From NCBI GenBank assembly GCA_938034375.1, contig CALHLB010000021.1, positions 1 to 53,379 of the forward strand: a stretch of 53,379 bases of DNA. The letters run 5' to 3'. Shown here piece by piece: positions 1 to 9,006 of the stretch. Position numbers and translations under genes: made by a program. Position 1 is the stretch's first letter, and each line of letters begins with the position of its first letter. This DNA comes from an uncultured Alphaproteobacteria bacterium (lineage in GTDB: Bacteria; Pseudomonadota; Alphaproteobacteria; Rhizobiales; JACESI01). Below the pieces are notes generated by a model. The model had not been told where the DNA came from and ran no database searches. It saw nothing but the letters and a program-made list of their open reading frames with translations.

Positions 1-79
1 GTTTGATCGTAAGATCGCTTGTCTCCAAAATGCGCAGTGCTTCGCGTTTAAATTCTTCCGTAAATTCTCGTTGTTTCAT
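1..79 (-). CDS. IS3-family transposase OrfA, 5' end only
   Basis: Read on the minus strand from the ATG at 79, the frame gives MKQREFTEEFKREAL and continues off the window edge. This is the usual opening of an IS3/IS911-type OrfA helix-turn-helix protein, which recognises the element ends. A strong AGGAGG ribosome binding site lies just upstream. Only 26 codons are visible, so the family call rests on the N-terminal pattern. The element end probably lies near 130–145, where it abuts and truncates the IS481-type remnant. Confidence 0.7.
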   Translation of the reverse strand, partial: MKQREFTEEFKREALRILETSDLTIK

Positions 80-125
80 CAAAACCTCCTGATAAATAAA
101 ACTTATCAAAAAGTCTCTCCATTAA

Positions 126-497
126 AACAGGGTAAGTCCACTCCGCATCATGACAGATCGCGGGACGGAATACTGTGGCAGAGCTGACAAACACGACTAT
201 CAACTCTTCCTCGCCATCAATGATATTGACCACACAAAAACAAAGGTGAAGCACCCGCAGACGAATGGCATTTGCGAGCGGTTCCACAAGACAATCTTAC
301 AAGAGTTTTATCAGGTGGCTTTTAGAAAGAAACTGTACGAAACCATTGAACAGCTACAGGCCGATCTTGATGAATGGATGCATCATTACAATACGCAACG
401 AACCCATCAGGGTAAAATCTGTTGCGGAAGAACACCCTTCGAAACTATGATCAAAGGAAAACAAAGCTGGATGGAAAAGTTTGTGAACCAAATTTGA
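126..497 (+). pseudogene. IS481-type transposase, C-terminal fragment
   Basis: The frame from 126 encodes the end of a DDE integrase-core transposase: LTDRGTEYC-like second-Asp region (here IMTDRGTEYCG), then the block HPQTNGICERFHKTILQEFY with the catalytic Glu, and the RTHQGKICCGRTP tail typical of IS481-family enzymes. An in-frame stop at 123–125 and the adjacent IS3-type start show that the N-terminal half is missing. The fragment cannot be an active transposase. It most likely was cut by insertion of the IS3-type element on its left. Confidence 0.85.
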
Positions 498-529
498 CCT
501 GACAGATCATCGCCAACAAAACGGCTAAC

Positions 530-555
530 TGTCAGATCACATCTGAACTTCTACA
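530..555 (+). repeat. Probable right terminal repeat of the IS481-type remnant
   Basis: TGTCAGATCACATCTGAACT and the following TCTACA lie 32 bases after the transposase stop. A related copy of the outer motif (TGACAGATCA) occurs at 500–509. IS481-family elements commonly end in a TGT...ACA inverted repeat, so this is likely the right end of the element. The matching left end is lost, so the boundary cannot be confirmed from this window. Confidence 0.5.
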
Positions 556-583
556 GTTTATGAGTGTGTCGCTAACCTTTATC

Positions 584-3235
584 CTAAAAATTAAGCCCTA
601 TATCGCGATGATCTGAACTACAAGCGGCAACATAAAGCGCTTGTTCACGTGGCAACCTCTTTTGTGAGCGCAGGCCAATCGTTGCTGCAATTGATGCGCG
701 ATACTCTTCAAGCGGTTTTAAAAGCTCCTTGCTTGCTTTTGCGCGCCATGAAAGCCCCTCTTCATAGGTTTTTATGGCTTCAACAACAAGTTCATCACCT
801 TTTTGCCTATCCGCACGACGCCCTTTTATCGCACGCCTTGCTTTTGATAGGAGCCTGCGAATATCTCGCGTTCCCTCAACACCCTTTAAAACAGCTTCAC
901 TTTTCTTAATACGGTCTTGCGCTTCATTATTATCAAGTTTAGTAAGGTCTTCTTTCAATTGATTTAATTCACTTGCCAATGAAATATAATCTTCACCGGC
1001 TGAAATCACTAAAATTGCCTCATCAAGCGGTTTATTCGCATTATCAACGGTACGGCGATATTCGATGCGTGCATTTCTTTCCGCTTTCGTAAAGGCACTG
1101 TATTCACTTTCAGATGCCTCCCATTCAGAAGGAATTTTACGCTTTAACGCTTCAATTTTTTTATCCAACCGTTGCATACGAATAGTGGCAAGCTCTTTTA
1201 CTGTTTCATCACCTCTTGCTCGATCAAATTTTTGTTGCTGCTCTTTCCGTTCACTTTCCAAAGCCCGAATGTCACGCTCAAGACCGCGCACTAATGAATG
1301 AAGTGGCCTAAAATCATCTCCAGCATCAAAAGCTGCTTTTTCAGCTTTTTTTATGTTTTCCATTAATGTCACGCTTTCTAAAGCGAGACCAAAAGCCTCT
1401 TCAAGCTCTTCACCCATTTTTGATGGAAGATAGCTCAAATCAAGGCCTTGCGCCCTTTCAATCGATGCACGAATGGTTTCATCTTCATTTTGGAATGTGT
1501 CATAGACAAAATTTTCCATACAATATTGCAGCTTAGGATTAAGTGGCGGAGGCGCGGTCTCCGATGTTAGCGCTGCTCGATTTGGCAAATAATTTACCAA
1601 TGAAGGGTTAAGCCCAACAATCACCAATGCAAGTAGCTGCAAGCCAATAAAGACGCAAACACCTTTATACATATCAAGCGTTTTAACTATAGCAGGCGCC
1701 ACACCACGCAAATAAAATAGAGCAAAACCAAAAGGCGGCGTTAAGAAAGAAGTTTGTATATTTAAACCAATCATTACACCAAGCCAAACGGCTGTAACAT
1801 TTGCAGAAGGATCAGCTAATAAAATAGGTGTCACAATAGGCACAACAACAACCGCAATTTCAATAAAATCAAGGAAGAATCCAAGGACAAAAATAACCAT
1901 CATGACGATAACAAATTTTGTCCAAAAACCGCCAGGTAACCCTTCAAGAAAATGTTTAACCAGCTCCTCTCCGCCAAAGGCACGAAATGCTGCGGTTAAC
2001 ATGGCAGCCCCTAAAAGGATTATGAAAACCAAAGATGTTGTTTTTGCCGTTTCCATGATAACACCTTGCATTGTATTATCAATTTTCAACGTTCGCCAGC
2101 CACTCCATAAAATAGCAATAATCAGCATAGCCACCAAAATAATAGCCGTTGTCACGGCAAACTGATCTTCCGGTGTTTGTATATTTCTCACATTTACCTG
2201 ATAATTCGATAAAATAACGGTTAGACCAACAAGAGATATAATGGCTAACAGTGCTGGAAAAAAAGTCGTCCTTCTATTGGGATAAAGTCGATAACCAGCC
2301 ATAACCAGCGCACCAGCAGCACCAATTGCACCAGCCTGATTAACAGTTGCAATGCCGCCAATAATTGAACCTAAAACCAGAAAAATAAGCGTTAATGGCG
2401 GAACCAGGATAAGAGCTACACGGCCTGTAAAAGCAAGGTCTAGCTTACCTTCAAAAGGCACAGACGGAGCAAGTCTCGGTTTCCATAAAGCAAAACCTAG
2501 AATAAAGACAATGTAAAGCCCCACCAAAACAAAGCCAGGCACCAAGGCGCCTAAAAACATATCGCCGGCAGATGTTGAAACAACACCAAATTCAGATGGC
2601 ATATTAAGTTCACCCGTAGCAACTTTATAAAGCTCTTTACGTGCTGTATCTGCCTGATCAACCGCGCTTGCCAATTGGTCGGCAAGAATAATAAGCACAA
2701 TGGAGGGCGGGATAATTTGCCCTAATGTGCCAGAAGCGGCGATTGTACCTGTTGCCAAAGGTTTTGAATAATTATGCTTTAACATAGCTGGCAAAGAGAT
2801 AAGCCCCATGGCGACGACTGTTGCGCCCACAATACCCGTTGTGGCAGCTAAAAGTGCGCCCACAATAACGACTGAAATGCCAAGTCCACCAGGAACAGGA
2901 CCAAAGAGCTGCGCCATTGTTACAAGCAAATCTTCTGCTATTTGCGATCGTTGCAGCATAATACCCATGAAGATGAAAAGCGGAATTGCAATTAATGTGT
3001 CGCGTTCCGGCTCCCAATAAACGCCTCGTAAATTGGTTACTCCAGCACTTAGCCATTGCACAGGGCCGCCATGAGCGAAAAAAGCATCCATATCCCCTGC
3101 AAAAAAATAGCCTGCTCCTGCTGCTGCACCAATTGTTAATATTGCAGAACCAGGAAGAGCAAAGGCCACAGGATACCCCGCCCCTAATGCAATTGCCATT
3201 GTAAGTAGCAGGACTGCTAAAAATAAAAGTTCCAT
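584..3235 (-). CDS. TRAP transporter large permease (DctM type) with long C-terminal coiled-coil extension
   Basis: This is the Na+-coupled membrane channel subunit of a tripartite periplasmic (TRAP) transporter. Residues 1–552 are a multi-pass DctM domain with family segments such as GATVVAMGLISLPAM and GTLGQIIPPSIVLI near residues 137–181, and a second repeat around 400–545. Usual DctM proteins have about 430–600 residues. This one has 883, because residues 553–883 form a charged, Lys/Glu/Arg-rich, probably coiled-coil tail with no membrane segments. It is last of three genes (binding protein, small permease, large permease), with a 32-base gap to the small permease. The final residues lie 28 bases from the IS481 remnant, so the very end may have been altered by the insertion. 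The substrate is unknown; the binding protein suggests an organic acid. Confidence 0.9.
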   Translation of the reverse strand: MELLFLAVLLLTMAIALGAGYPVAFALPGSAILTIGAAAGAGYFFAGDMDAFFAHGGPVQWLSAGVTNLRGVYWEPERDTLIAIPLFIFMGIMLQRSQIAEDLLVTMAQLFGPVPGGLGISVVIVGALLAATTGIVGATVVAMGLISLPAMLKHNYSKPLATGTIAASGTLGQIIPPSIVLIILADQLASAVDQADTARKELYKVATGELNMPSEFGVVSTSAGDMFLGALVPGFVLVGLYIVFILGFALWKPRLAPSVPFEGKLDLAFTGRVALILVPPLTLIFLVLGSIIGGIATVNQAGAIGAAGALVMAGYRLYPNRRTTFFPALLAIISLVGLTVILSNYQVNVRNIQTPEDQFAVTTAIILVAMLIIAILWSGWRTLKIDNTMQGVIMETAKTTSLVFIILLGAAMLTAAFRAFGGEELVKHFLEGLPGGFWTKFVIVMMVIFVLGFFLDFIEIAVVVVPIVTPILLADPSANVTAVWLGVMIGLNIQTSFLTPPFGFALFYLRGVAPAIVKTLDMYKGVCVFIGLQLLALVIVGLNPSLVNYLPNRAALTSETAPPPLNPKLQYCMENFVYDTFQNEDETIRASIERAQGLDLSYLPSKMGEELEEAFGLALESVTLMENIKKAEKAAFDAGDDFRPLHSLVRGLERDIRALESERKEQQQKFDRARGDETVKELATIRMQRLDKKIEALKRKIPSEWEASESEYSAFTKAERNARIEYRRTVDNANKPLDEAILVISAGEDYISLASELNQLKEDLTKLDNNEAQDRIKKSEAVLKGVEGTRDIRRLLSKARRAIKGRRADRQKGDELVVEAIKTYEEGLSWRAKASKELLKPLEEYRASIAATIGLRSQKRLPREQALYVAACSSDHRDIGLNF

Positions 3236-3267
3236 CTTATGTAACCTTAAACGCGTTATATAATAAA

Positions 3268-4248
3268 TTAGAAAGCTTCAACCTGAAGAGGATCATCCAT
3301 TTTTTCATCGACACCATTTTGTATCTGATAAAAAGACGAAAAAAGCTGACTAATAAATTGAATCATCATTGTAACAGCAAAGATTCCTAAAAAACCTGCC
3401 ATAAAATATTTCACATACATGCCAAAACCAGACTGCGTTATTTCAAAAACCAGAACCGGGCTAATGATCACGCTGCTTTTTGACCACATGCCAACCCACA
3501 AGATTGTCCAGCATAAAGGAATCCCAAGAATAATCGCGCCAAAGGAATTAACACGCCCCTGACCTTTTTTACGCATTCCCGCATAAACAAGGTCAACACG
3601 AACATGACCATCATCAAGCAAGGTATAGGCTGATGAAAAAAGAAACAAAGCACCATACCAAAAGCGTACTAAATCCGCCATAAAGGCCTGCTCATATGAA
3701 AAAATAAAACGTGAGAAAACAATAATTAACTCTGCGGCAACAACCATCAAAGCAAGCCAGGCAAAGCCAAGCGTTCTTGTTACCAGACCTAAAAGAATAC
3801 CAATAATTATGACGGGTGTGTGAACATAAATACCGCGATATTTGGCACGCCCCAAATCGCTGGCTAATTGTTTGCCTCCAAATGTTTCCAAAAGACCTTC
3901 AACTCTTAAAAAAGATAAAGTGACATCAACAACACCAACAAGAAGCACAACCCAAAAGGCCATCCGAATAAGCGTTGCATTAAGATTGGAAAGGGTCTCG
4001 GCATCTTTCGTCAGGTCTATATTTCGATTTTTAGCAGAATAAACCAGAGCAGCTATAACGGCCAAACCGTATAGTGATAATTGAATCAAGGAAAGGTTTT
4101 GTGAACCGCTCCCATTACTCGCCCAACCTATTAATTGACCAATGCCTGGAAAACCAAACCAGAAAGTTAAAATAACATTTAATAAATAAGCAATCATGAG
4201 GCTAAACATAAGCCAGCCAAAATTTCTAACCATCACGGAAGAAAACAT
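3268..4248 (-). CDS. TRAP transporter small permease (DctQ type), long form
   Basis: This is the small membrane subunit that joins the binding protein and the large permease. The DctQ-like part is in the second half (about residues 150–310), with the conserved region containing DDGHVRVDLVY followed by two membrane segments. At 326 residues it is much longer than the usual 160–220. Extra hydrophobic segments precede the DctQ domain (residues 10–35, 55–70, 95–115). Its partner large permease is also enlarged, which suggests the FcbT/TakP-like branch of TRAP systems. It lies between the binding-protein gene and the large permease in one minus-strand operon. Confidence 0.85.
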   Translation of the reverse strand: MFSSVMVRNFGWLMFSLMIAYLLNVILTFWFGFPGIGQLIGWASNGSGSQNLSLIQLSLYGLAVIAALVYSAKNRNIDLTKDAETLSNLNATLIRMAFWVVLLVGVVDVTLSFLRVEGLLETFGGKQLASDLGRAKYRGIYVHTPVIIIGILLGLVTRTLGFAWLALMVVAAELIIVFSRFIFSYEQAFMADLVRFWYGALFLFSSAYTLLDDGHVRVDLVYAGMRKKGQGRVNSFGAIILGIPLCWTILWVGMWSKSSVIISPVLVFEITQSGFGMYVKYFMAGFLGIFAVTMMIQFISQLFSSFYQIQNGVDEKMDDPLQVEAF

Positions 4249-4455
4249 AAAACCCCCAAATCTTAACTGGCGCCATGAAAAGCTATCACATAAATACAGA
4301 CTATTTGGGCATTTAAATGTATATGGTAATTTTTCGCGCCATTCAGTCCATAACCTTCAAAAATCAGGCATGTCCATACTTATAGTGGTTGACTTACTTT
4401 TACTATAGCCAAATCCTAGTAAGCCATTCCAAAATCTTGACCAGAATTGGTATAA

Positions 4456-4484
4456 GGGACGAGATTCAAGGGTGAATCTCGCCC
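4456..4484 (-). promoter_or_regulatory. Intercistronic stem-loop between TRAP binding protein and permease genes
   Basis: GGG-A-CGAGATTCA pairs with TGAATCTCG-CCC around a four-base loop, with one bulge. It lies in the 257-base gap after the binding-protein stop and before the small permease start. There is no T-run, so it looks like an mRNA-stabilising or partial-attenuation hairpin that would favour expression of the binding protein. The rest of the gap shows nothing recognisable. Confidence 0.5.
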
Positions 4485-4505
4485 CTCGTGAAACTATGAA
4501 AAACC

Positions 4506-5600
4506 TTAAAGGTCAATCACACGATTGCGTTTTGCAACATAGGCAGCATCTGAAATGGCTGTCCATGAACCGATATCGCGGCGCGCGGCTATAAAGCTAT
4601 CGATGATTTCTTTTGATAAGGCACTGTGATCACGCGCTTCTTCTGTTACTTCAAGCGCAGCTTCACCAAATGAATCATAAACATCATCGTTAAATTCACG
4701 TAGTTCAACACCGTGTTCACTCATTAATTTATTGAGAAACTTACCATTATTGGCGTTCGTTTCAGCCATTTGACGCGCATTTTCCTCATTACACGCAGCT
4801 TCAATAATTGCTTTATTCGTTTTAGACAAGGATGACCAGAATTTCTCATTCATGCCAAGTGCTAACTGTGTTCCTGGTTCATGCATACCTGGCCAGTAAT
4901 AATATTTAGCAGCTTCATAAAACTTCATGAAGAAGTCATTATAAGGTCCAACCCATTCTGTTGCGTCAATCGCGCCAGAAACAAGGTTTTCATAAATCTG
5001 CCCACCAGGAAGTGAAACAGGTGAAGCGCCAAGTTTGGCCAGCACATCCCCGCCAAGGCCTGGCATACGCATTTTCAAGCCCTTAAGATCATCAGCTGAT
5101 TCAATTTCCTTATTGAACCACCCGCCCATTTGAACGCCAGTATTACCGCATGCAAAGTTTTTCAAACCAAACTCACCTGCAAGCTTATCCCAGAGTTGTT
5201 GACCGCCACCATATTTAATCCATGCATCCATTTCAGTATACGTTAAACCAAATGGCACTGCCGTGAAAGGCGCCCAGCCAGGGTGTTTCCCCTTCCAATA
5301 ATAATCTGCCGCTATGTACGCTTGCGAATTACCGGATGCCACTTCATCAAAACTATCAAACGCCCCAACGCGTTCACCAGCTGCAAAATATTGAACGTTA
5401 ATTTGACCCTCCGTCAATTCGCCAATACGAGCAGCTAAACGCTGTGCACTTGTACCAAGACCTGGAAAATCACGCGGCCATGTTGAAACAATAGACATTT
5501 CAATAGTGCCTTGAGAAATAGCAGGGGCTGCCAATGTTGCTGCTACAGATGTAGTGCCGGCTGCTAGGCCTGCCTTTCTTAAAAATGAACGACGATTCAT
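4506..5600 (-). CDS. TRAP transporter substrate-binding protein (DctP superfamily, Tat-exported)
   Basis: This periplasmic solute receptor of the first TRAP system has 364 residues and begins MNRRSFLRKAGLAAG, a twin-arginine signal ending at APAISQ. It is therefore probably exported folded. The mature part resembles the COG4663 branch (mannitol/chloroaromatic type, including the alpha-keto-acid receptor TakP), with a family arginine in LKGLKMRMPGLGGDVL and the segment SGAIDATEWVGPYND. That branch binds carboxylates or keto acids. The exact ligand cannot be read from sequence. It is first in the operon with the small and large permeases. Confidence 0.85.
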   Translation of the reverse strand: MNRRSFLRKAGLAAGTTSVAATLAAPAISQGTIEMSIVSTWPRDFPGLGTSAQRLAARIGELTEGQINVQYFAAGERVGAFDSFDEVASGNSQAYIAADYYWKGKHPGWAPFTAVPFGLTYTEMDAWIKYGGGQQLWDKLAGEFGLKNFACGNTGVQMGGWFNKEIESADDLKGLKMRMPGLGGDVLAKLGASPVSLPGGQIYENLVSGAIDATEWVGPYNDFFMKFYEAAKYYYWPGMHEPGTQLALGMNEKFWSSLSKTNKAIIEAACNEENARQMAETNANNGKFLNKLMSEHGVELREFNDDVYDSFGEAALEVTEEARDHSALSKEIIDSFIAARRDIGSWTAISDAAYVAKRNRVIDL

Positions 5601-5859
5601 TAATCTCTCTCCCTAAAATCATTCATACCAATAAAACAATTATCGATACCTTATATTCGTTTAGCCTATTGAGATGATTTTGCAACCAATCTCAATATTA
5701 AACTTGTGATTGATAATTAATCATTTTGCATAAAAAACAAGCTAAACGAGGACAAATGTGCCAGTTTTTATGAAAATCACAAGATATTTTTTTGAACTTA
5801 TCCTCAATTACTACCTTATTGGTAAAAATAATATACCACAAGGCAATAATTAAATTTAC

Positions 5860-5873
5860 TTGATTAAGATCAA
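5860..5873 (+). promoter_or_regulatory. FNR/FixK-type box upstream of the universal stress gene
   Basis: TTGATTAAGATCAA is a perfect match to the FNR/FixK consensus TTGAT-N4-ATCAA. Its centre is about 72 bases before the likely start codon. A start of transcription near 5908 would put the box at -41.5, the usual class II activator position. It lies in the 340-base region between the divergent TRAP binding-protein gene and usp. Oxygen-responsive activation of usp is the simplest inference. The rest of this region is AT-rich without other clear signals. Confidence 0.65.
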
Positions 5874-5941
5874 AGTGCATCAAAATAGGCTCGCTACTTT
5901 ATCATTATCACTTCGCTGTTAGTTTAATTAATGAGGATATG

Positions 5942-6784
5942 ATGAGTTATAAAACGATACTATTATGCCTTGATAACTTGGAAAATGCCGAACGCTTAAC
6001 AAAGGCTGCATCTATTATTGCTCGAAAATTTGATGCTCACCTTATAGGTATCCATGCCATGCGGTTAATGGACATTTATCCAGAAGTTGCAGTTCATTTA
6101 ACAACTGCGATCAAAGCTAATTTTGATAACGAGCAGGCAACCATCGACAAAGCTATCGAAAAGGTTTTCAATAATGTAACCTCTAAAGAAGATTTTGTGA
6201 GTGAATGGCGTAATACCAAAGCTATTTCTGCAAATATCGCAGAAAAAATTCTTGAACATGCTCGATGCTCTGATCTTGTTATTTTGCCTCAACCTAATCT
6301 CGATCATAATCGCGCTGAACAAACATCCATCCAACGCGAAATCATTGAAGACTGTGGGCGCCCCGTTCTTGTTATTCCACAAAATGGTGCGTTTGAAAAC
6401 ATTGGCGATAACATGCTTATTGGGTGGAGCCCTACTAGAGAGGCAACAAGAGCTGCCCATGATGCCGTTCCTTTTGCCCAAAAAGGAACAACAGCAACTA
6501 TTTTTTGCGTCGATAATAAGGATGACGACAATTCATACTTTGCCCATACAGCCCGTGAAATGGCCGTTTGTTACGATAGAAACGGTATTAAGGCACAGGT
6601 TAAAAGCCGCAAAAAATTAAAACTTGCCATTGGTGATGAAATTTTAAATGAAGCGGCCGACAGTGGAGCAGATCTTATTGTAAATGGCGCTTATGGTCAT
6701 TCAAAAATCTATGACTTTATAGTTGGGGCCACAACACCGCACCTTATGAAACACATGACTGTGCCTGTGTTGTTTTCTTGCTAG
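5942..6784 (+). CDS. Universal stress protein with two tandem UspA domains
   Basis: The 280-residue protein carries two UspA folds (about residues 1–145 and 150–280). The second has the ATP-binding signature G-x2-G-x9-G-(S/T), seen as GAYGHSKIYDFIVGATT. The first domain lacks a clear copy, so only the second may bind nucleotide. Two ATGs are adjacent. The GAGG at 5933–5936 is better spaced for the ATG at 5942, so MSYKTILL is preferred. The gene stands alone between two TRAP operons. TRAP-linked Usp proteins such as TeaD of Halomonas modulate their transporter, so a role in transport control is possible. A perfect FNR-type box upstream suggests induction at low oxygen. Confidence 0.9.
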   Translation: MSYKTILLCLDNLENAERLTKAASIIARKFDAHLIGIHAMRLMDIYPEVAVHLTTAIKANFDNEQATIDKAIEKVFNNVTSKEDFVSEWRNTKAISANIAEKILEHARCSDLVILPQPNLDHNRAEQTSIQREIIEDCGRPVLVIPQNGAFENIGDNMLIGWSPTREATRAAHDAVPFAQKGTTATIFCVDNKDDDNSYFAHTAREMAVCYDRNGIKAQVKSRKKLKLAIGDEILNEAADSGADLIVNGAYGHSKIYDFIVGATTPHLMKHMTVPVLFSC

Positions 6785-6892
6785 AGCGTGTTTCCCATTA
6801 ATGTATTCATTTATGGGATAAAAACTCGCGCAAGAACAAAGGTTTAGCGCATGACAGATGAATTCAACTCAATGCATCATGCGCTAAGACAC
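6785..6892. repeat. Two-palindrome intergenic mosaic repeat (RIME-like)
   Basis: Right after the usp stop, an imperfect palindrome (CCCATTAATG ... CATTTATGGG) is followed by a second with perfect 11-bp arms, TTAGCGCATGA (6844–6854) and TCATGCGCTAA (6877–6887). The order, the AGCGTGTTT...CTCGCGCAAGAACAAA flanks and the GCGCATGA core resemble the RIME family of intergenic mosaic elements described in rhizobia. The similarity is from memory, not from an alignment. No second copy is seen in this window. Confidence 0.55.
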
Positions 6893-6920
6893 GAAAACAA
6901 ACTTATTTTCATTTTTATTT

Positions 6921-6950
6921 AAAGGCCCTTATTTTTAGGGCCTTTTTATT
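6921..6950. terminator. Bidirectional terminator between usp and the second TRAP operon
   Basis: AAAGGCCCT (6921–6929) and AGGGCCTTT (6937–6945) form a perfect hairpin with T-rich sequence on the plus side and A-rich sequence before it. It lies between convergent genes and would stop both. Confidence 0.85.
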
Positions 6951-6955
6951 TTTAC

Positions 6956-8338
6956 TCAGTTTGTAATAATTTCAGGCCCCATAATGGTTGTTGGCAGCCA
7001 TGTTGATAAAAATGGTATATATGTCACAAGAATTAGGAAAATAAACATAATCCCAACCCATGGCAGCGCCGCCTTAACCACATTGAAAACCGACATCCTC
7101 GCCACGCCAGCCGTTACAAAAAGATTCAGGCCAACGGGCGGCGTAATCATACCAATTTCCATATTAACAACCATGATAATACCAAGGTGAATAGGATCAA
7201 TGCCCAGTTCAATGGCTATTGGAAAGACAAGAGGCGCGACAATAACCAATAAACCCGATGGTTCCATAAACTGGCCACCAATAAGCAAAATAATATTCAC
7301 AACGACTAGAAATAAAATTGGCCCAAAACCAGCAGCCAACATAGCTTCTGTAATCACTTGCGGAATACGTTCTTCTGTTAAAACATGTTTTAGAATAAGC
7401 GCATTGGCAATAATAAACATCAACATGACAGTTAATTTACCAGCTTCAAAAAGCGTGTTTTTGGTATCTTCATGAAAAAACACCGTTACCAAACTGTGTG
7501 GTTTTTTCAAAAGTGAAAGATTATCACTTCCTTCTCCCCCCCTACCCTTTAACGGCCCCATATCACGATAGACAAAATTAGCGATGATAAATGCATAAAT
7601 AGCAGCAACGGCAGCAGCTTCTGTTGGGGTAAAAATACCACCATAAATGCCGCCTAAAATAATGACGATTAAGAAAAGCCCCCAAAAAGCCTCACTCGCG
7701 GAGGCAAAGACTTCACTCCAACCTTTCCAAGGCTGAGCAGGCAACCCCTTCCATTTTGCCGCTATATAAATGCCCATCATCAACATTAAACCAGCAATAA
7801 TGCCAGGTATTATGCCAGCCAAAAACATGCGCCCAACAGACACATCTGTCGCAGCAGCATAAACAACCATTACAATAGATGGAGGGATGAGAATGCCCAA
7901 AGTTCCTGCGTTACAAATAACGCCAGCTGCAAACTCTTTTGTATAACCAACTTGTCGCATGCCGGCGATAACGATTGTGCCAATCGCGACAACGGTCGCT
8001 GGGGATGATCCTGAGAGAGCTGCAAACATCATGCAGGCAAAAACAGATGCTATGGCAAGCCCCCCTTGGAAATGACCAACAAGGGCAATAGCAAAGCGAA
8101 TAATACGTCTTGCCACACCACCGGTGGACATAAAACTGGAGGCCAAAATAAAAAATGGTATGGCAAGTAATGTGTAATGACCATCAAAAGCGGAAAATAG
8201 AGTTTGCGCCATAGAGGCCAAAGAACCTTCCGAATAAATAAGTAAGAAAATAATACTTGAGAAACCGAGTGAAATCGCAATCGGCACACCAATCATCATG
8301 AAAGTGATTACCATCAGAAAAAGAAATAAAATAGCCAT
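6956..8338 (-). CDS. dctM: TRAP transporter large permease (DctM)
   Basis: This is the large Na+-coupled membrane subunit of the second TRAP transporter. It has 460 residues, close to the normal size, with about twelve hydrophobic segments. Family blocks include SGSSPATVVAIGTIVIAGM and AGTLGILIPPSIVMVVYA (about residues 110–165) and EIGMITPPVGLNLFV near 395. A charged loop around residues 260–285 is slightly longer than usual. It is last in a P–Q–M operon, with its start two bases after the small permease stop. The binding protein suggests C4-dicarboxylates. Confidence 0.93.
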   Translation of the reverse strand: MAILFLFLMVITFMMIGVPIAISLGFSSIIFLLIYSEGSLASMAQTLFSAFDGHYTLLAIPFFILASSFMSTGGVARRIIRFAIALVGHFQGGLAIASVFACMMFAALSGSSPATVVAIGTIVIAGMRQVGYTKEFAAGVICNAGTLGILIPPSIVMVVYAAATDVSVGRMFLAGIIPGIIAGLMLMMGIYIAAKWKGLPAQPWKGWSEVFASASEAFWGLFLIVIILGGIYGGIFTPTEAAAVAAIYAFIIANFVYRDMGPLKGRGGEGSDNLSLLKKPHSLVTVFFHEDTKNTLFEAGKLTVMLMFIIANALILKHVLTEERIPQVITEAMLAAGFGPILFLVVVNIILLIGGQFMEPSGLLVIVAPLVFPIAIELGIDPIHLGIIMVVNMEIGMITPPVGLNLFVTAGVARMSVFNVVKAALPWVGIMFIFLILVTYIPFLSTWLPTTIMGPEIITN

Positions 8339-8340
8339 AT

Positions 8341-8973
8341 TTAAACCTCATCTGATTTGGAAGCATCGGCATCTTCCAGTAAGTCCTCGGCCTCATGACC
8401 AGCAATAAGAAGCTCTTGCCCACCTCTTAAAATTCGCCATCCAGCTTCTATAAAGCGCCATAAAAGCAAAGCCATTGATAGTGGCAAAACAAAATAGGGA
8501 ATGAAGCGCGGCATTTTTTCATACACCTCCCCGTCATTTAGCCAGTCTGAAAAAAACTGCAAAAAAAACGGCATTGGCACATCATCCGTCTCAAGAAAAG
8601 CGCGCTTGCCAATGAAAGGAAGCCAGTAATCAATGGCGCCTTTCAGCATTAAAAGACTGAAAGCAAGACAGGCTGCAAGGGCCAACAATGTCAAAAACTT
8701 GCGAAAAGCAGTCGGAACACTGCTGACCAAAATATCAACACCAATATGAAAGTTCTTTTTCACACCATAAGAAACGCCAAGCAAAACCATCCATGCAAAT
8801 AAAAAAACCGAAACCTCCAATGCCCATAAAATATTGGCATTAAAAACATAACGCGCAACAACATTAGCGAATGTAACAAGTGTCATAAGTCCAAGAAGAA
8901 GTGCGATTAACGTTTCTTCCAATTCATTACAGAAACCCGCCTTTGGATTATGCTTGTGCATGCCCTCTCCCAA
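8341..8973 (-). CDS. dctQ: TRAP transporter small permease (DctQ)
   Basis: This is the small membrane subunit of the second TRAP system. It has 210 residues, four hydrophobic segments and the family pattern ALEVSVFLFAWMVLLGVSYG followed by KKNFHIGVDILV. An acidic C-terminal tail ends near EDLLEDADASKSDEV. The stop is two bases from the dctM start, so the two are probably translated together. A hairpin with a T-run separates it from the upstream binding-protein gene. Confidence 0.9.
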   Translation of the reverse strand: MGEGMHKHNPKAGFCNELEETLIALLLGLMTLVTFANVVARYVFNANILWALEVSVFLFAWMVLLGVSYGVKKNFHIGVDILVSSVPTAFRKFLTLLALAACLAFSLLMLKGAIDYWLPFIGKRAFLETDDVPMPFFLQFFSDWLNDGEVYEKMPRFIPYFVLPLSMALLLWRFIEAGWRILRGGQELLIAGHEAEDLLEDADASKSDEV

Positions 8974-9006
8974 AATATTTATCCTTTTATACTGCTAAAA
9001 AAAATG

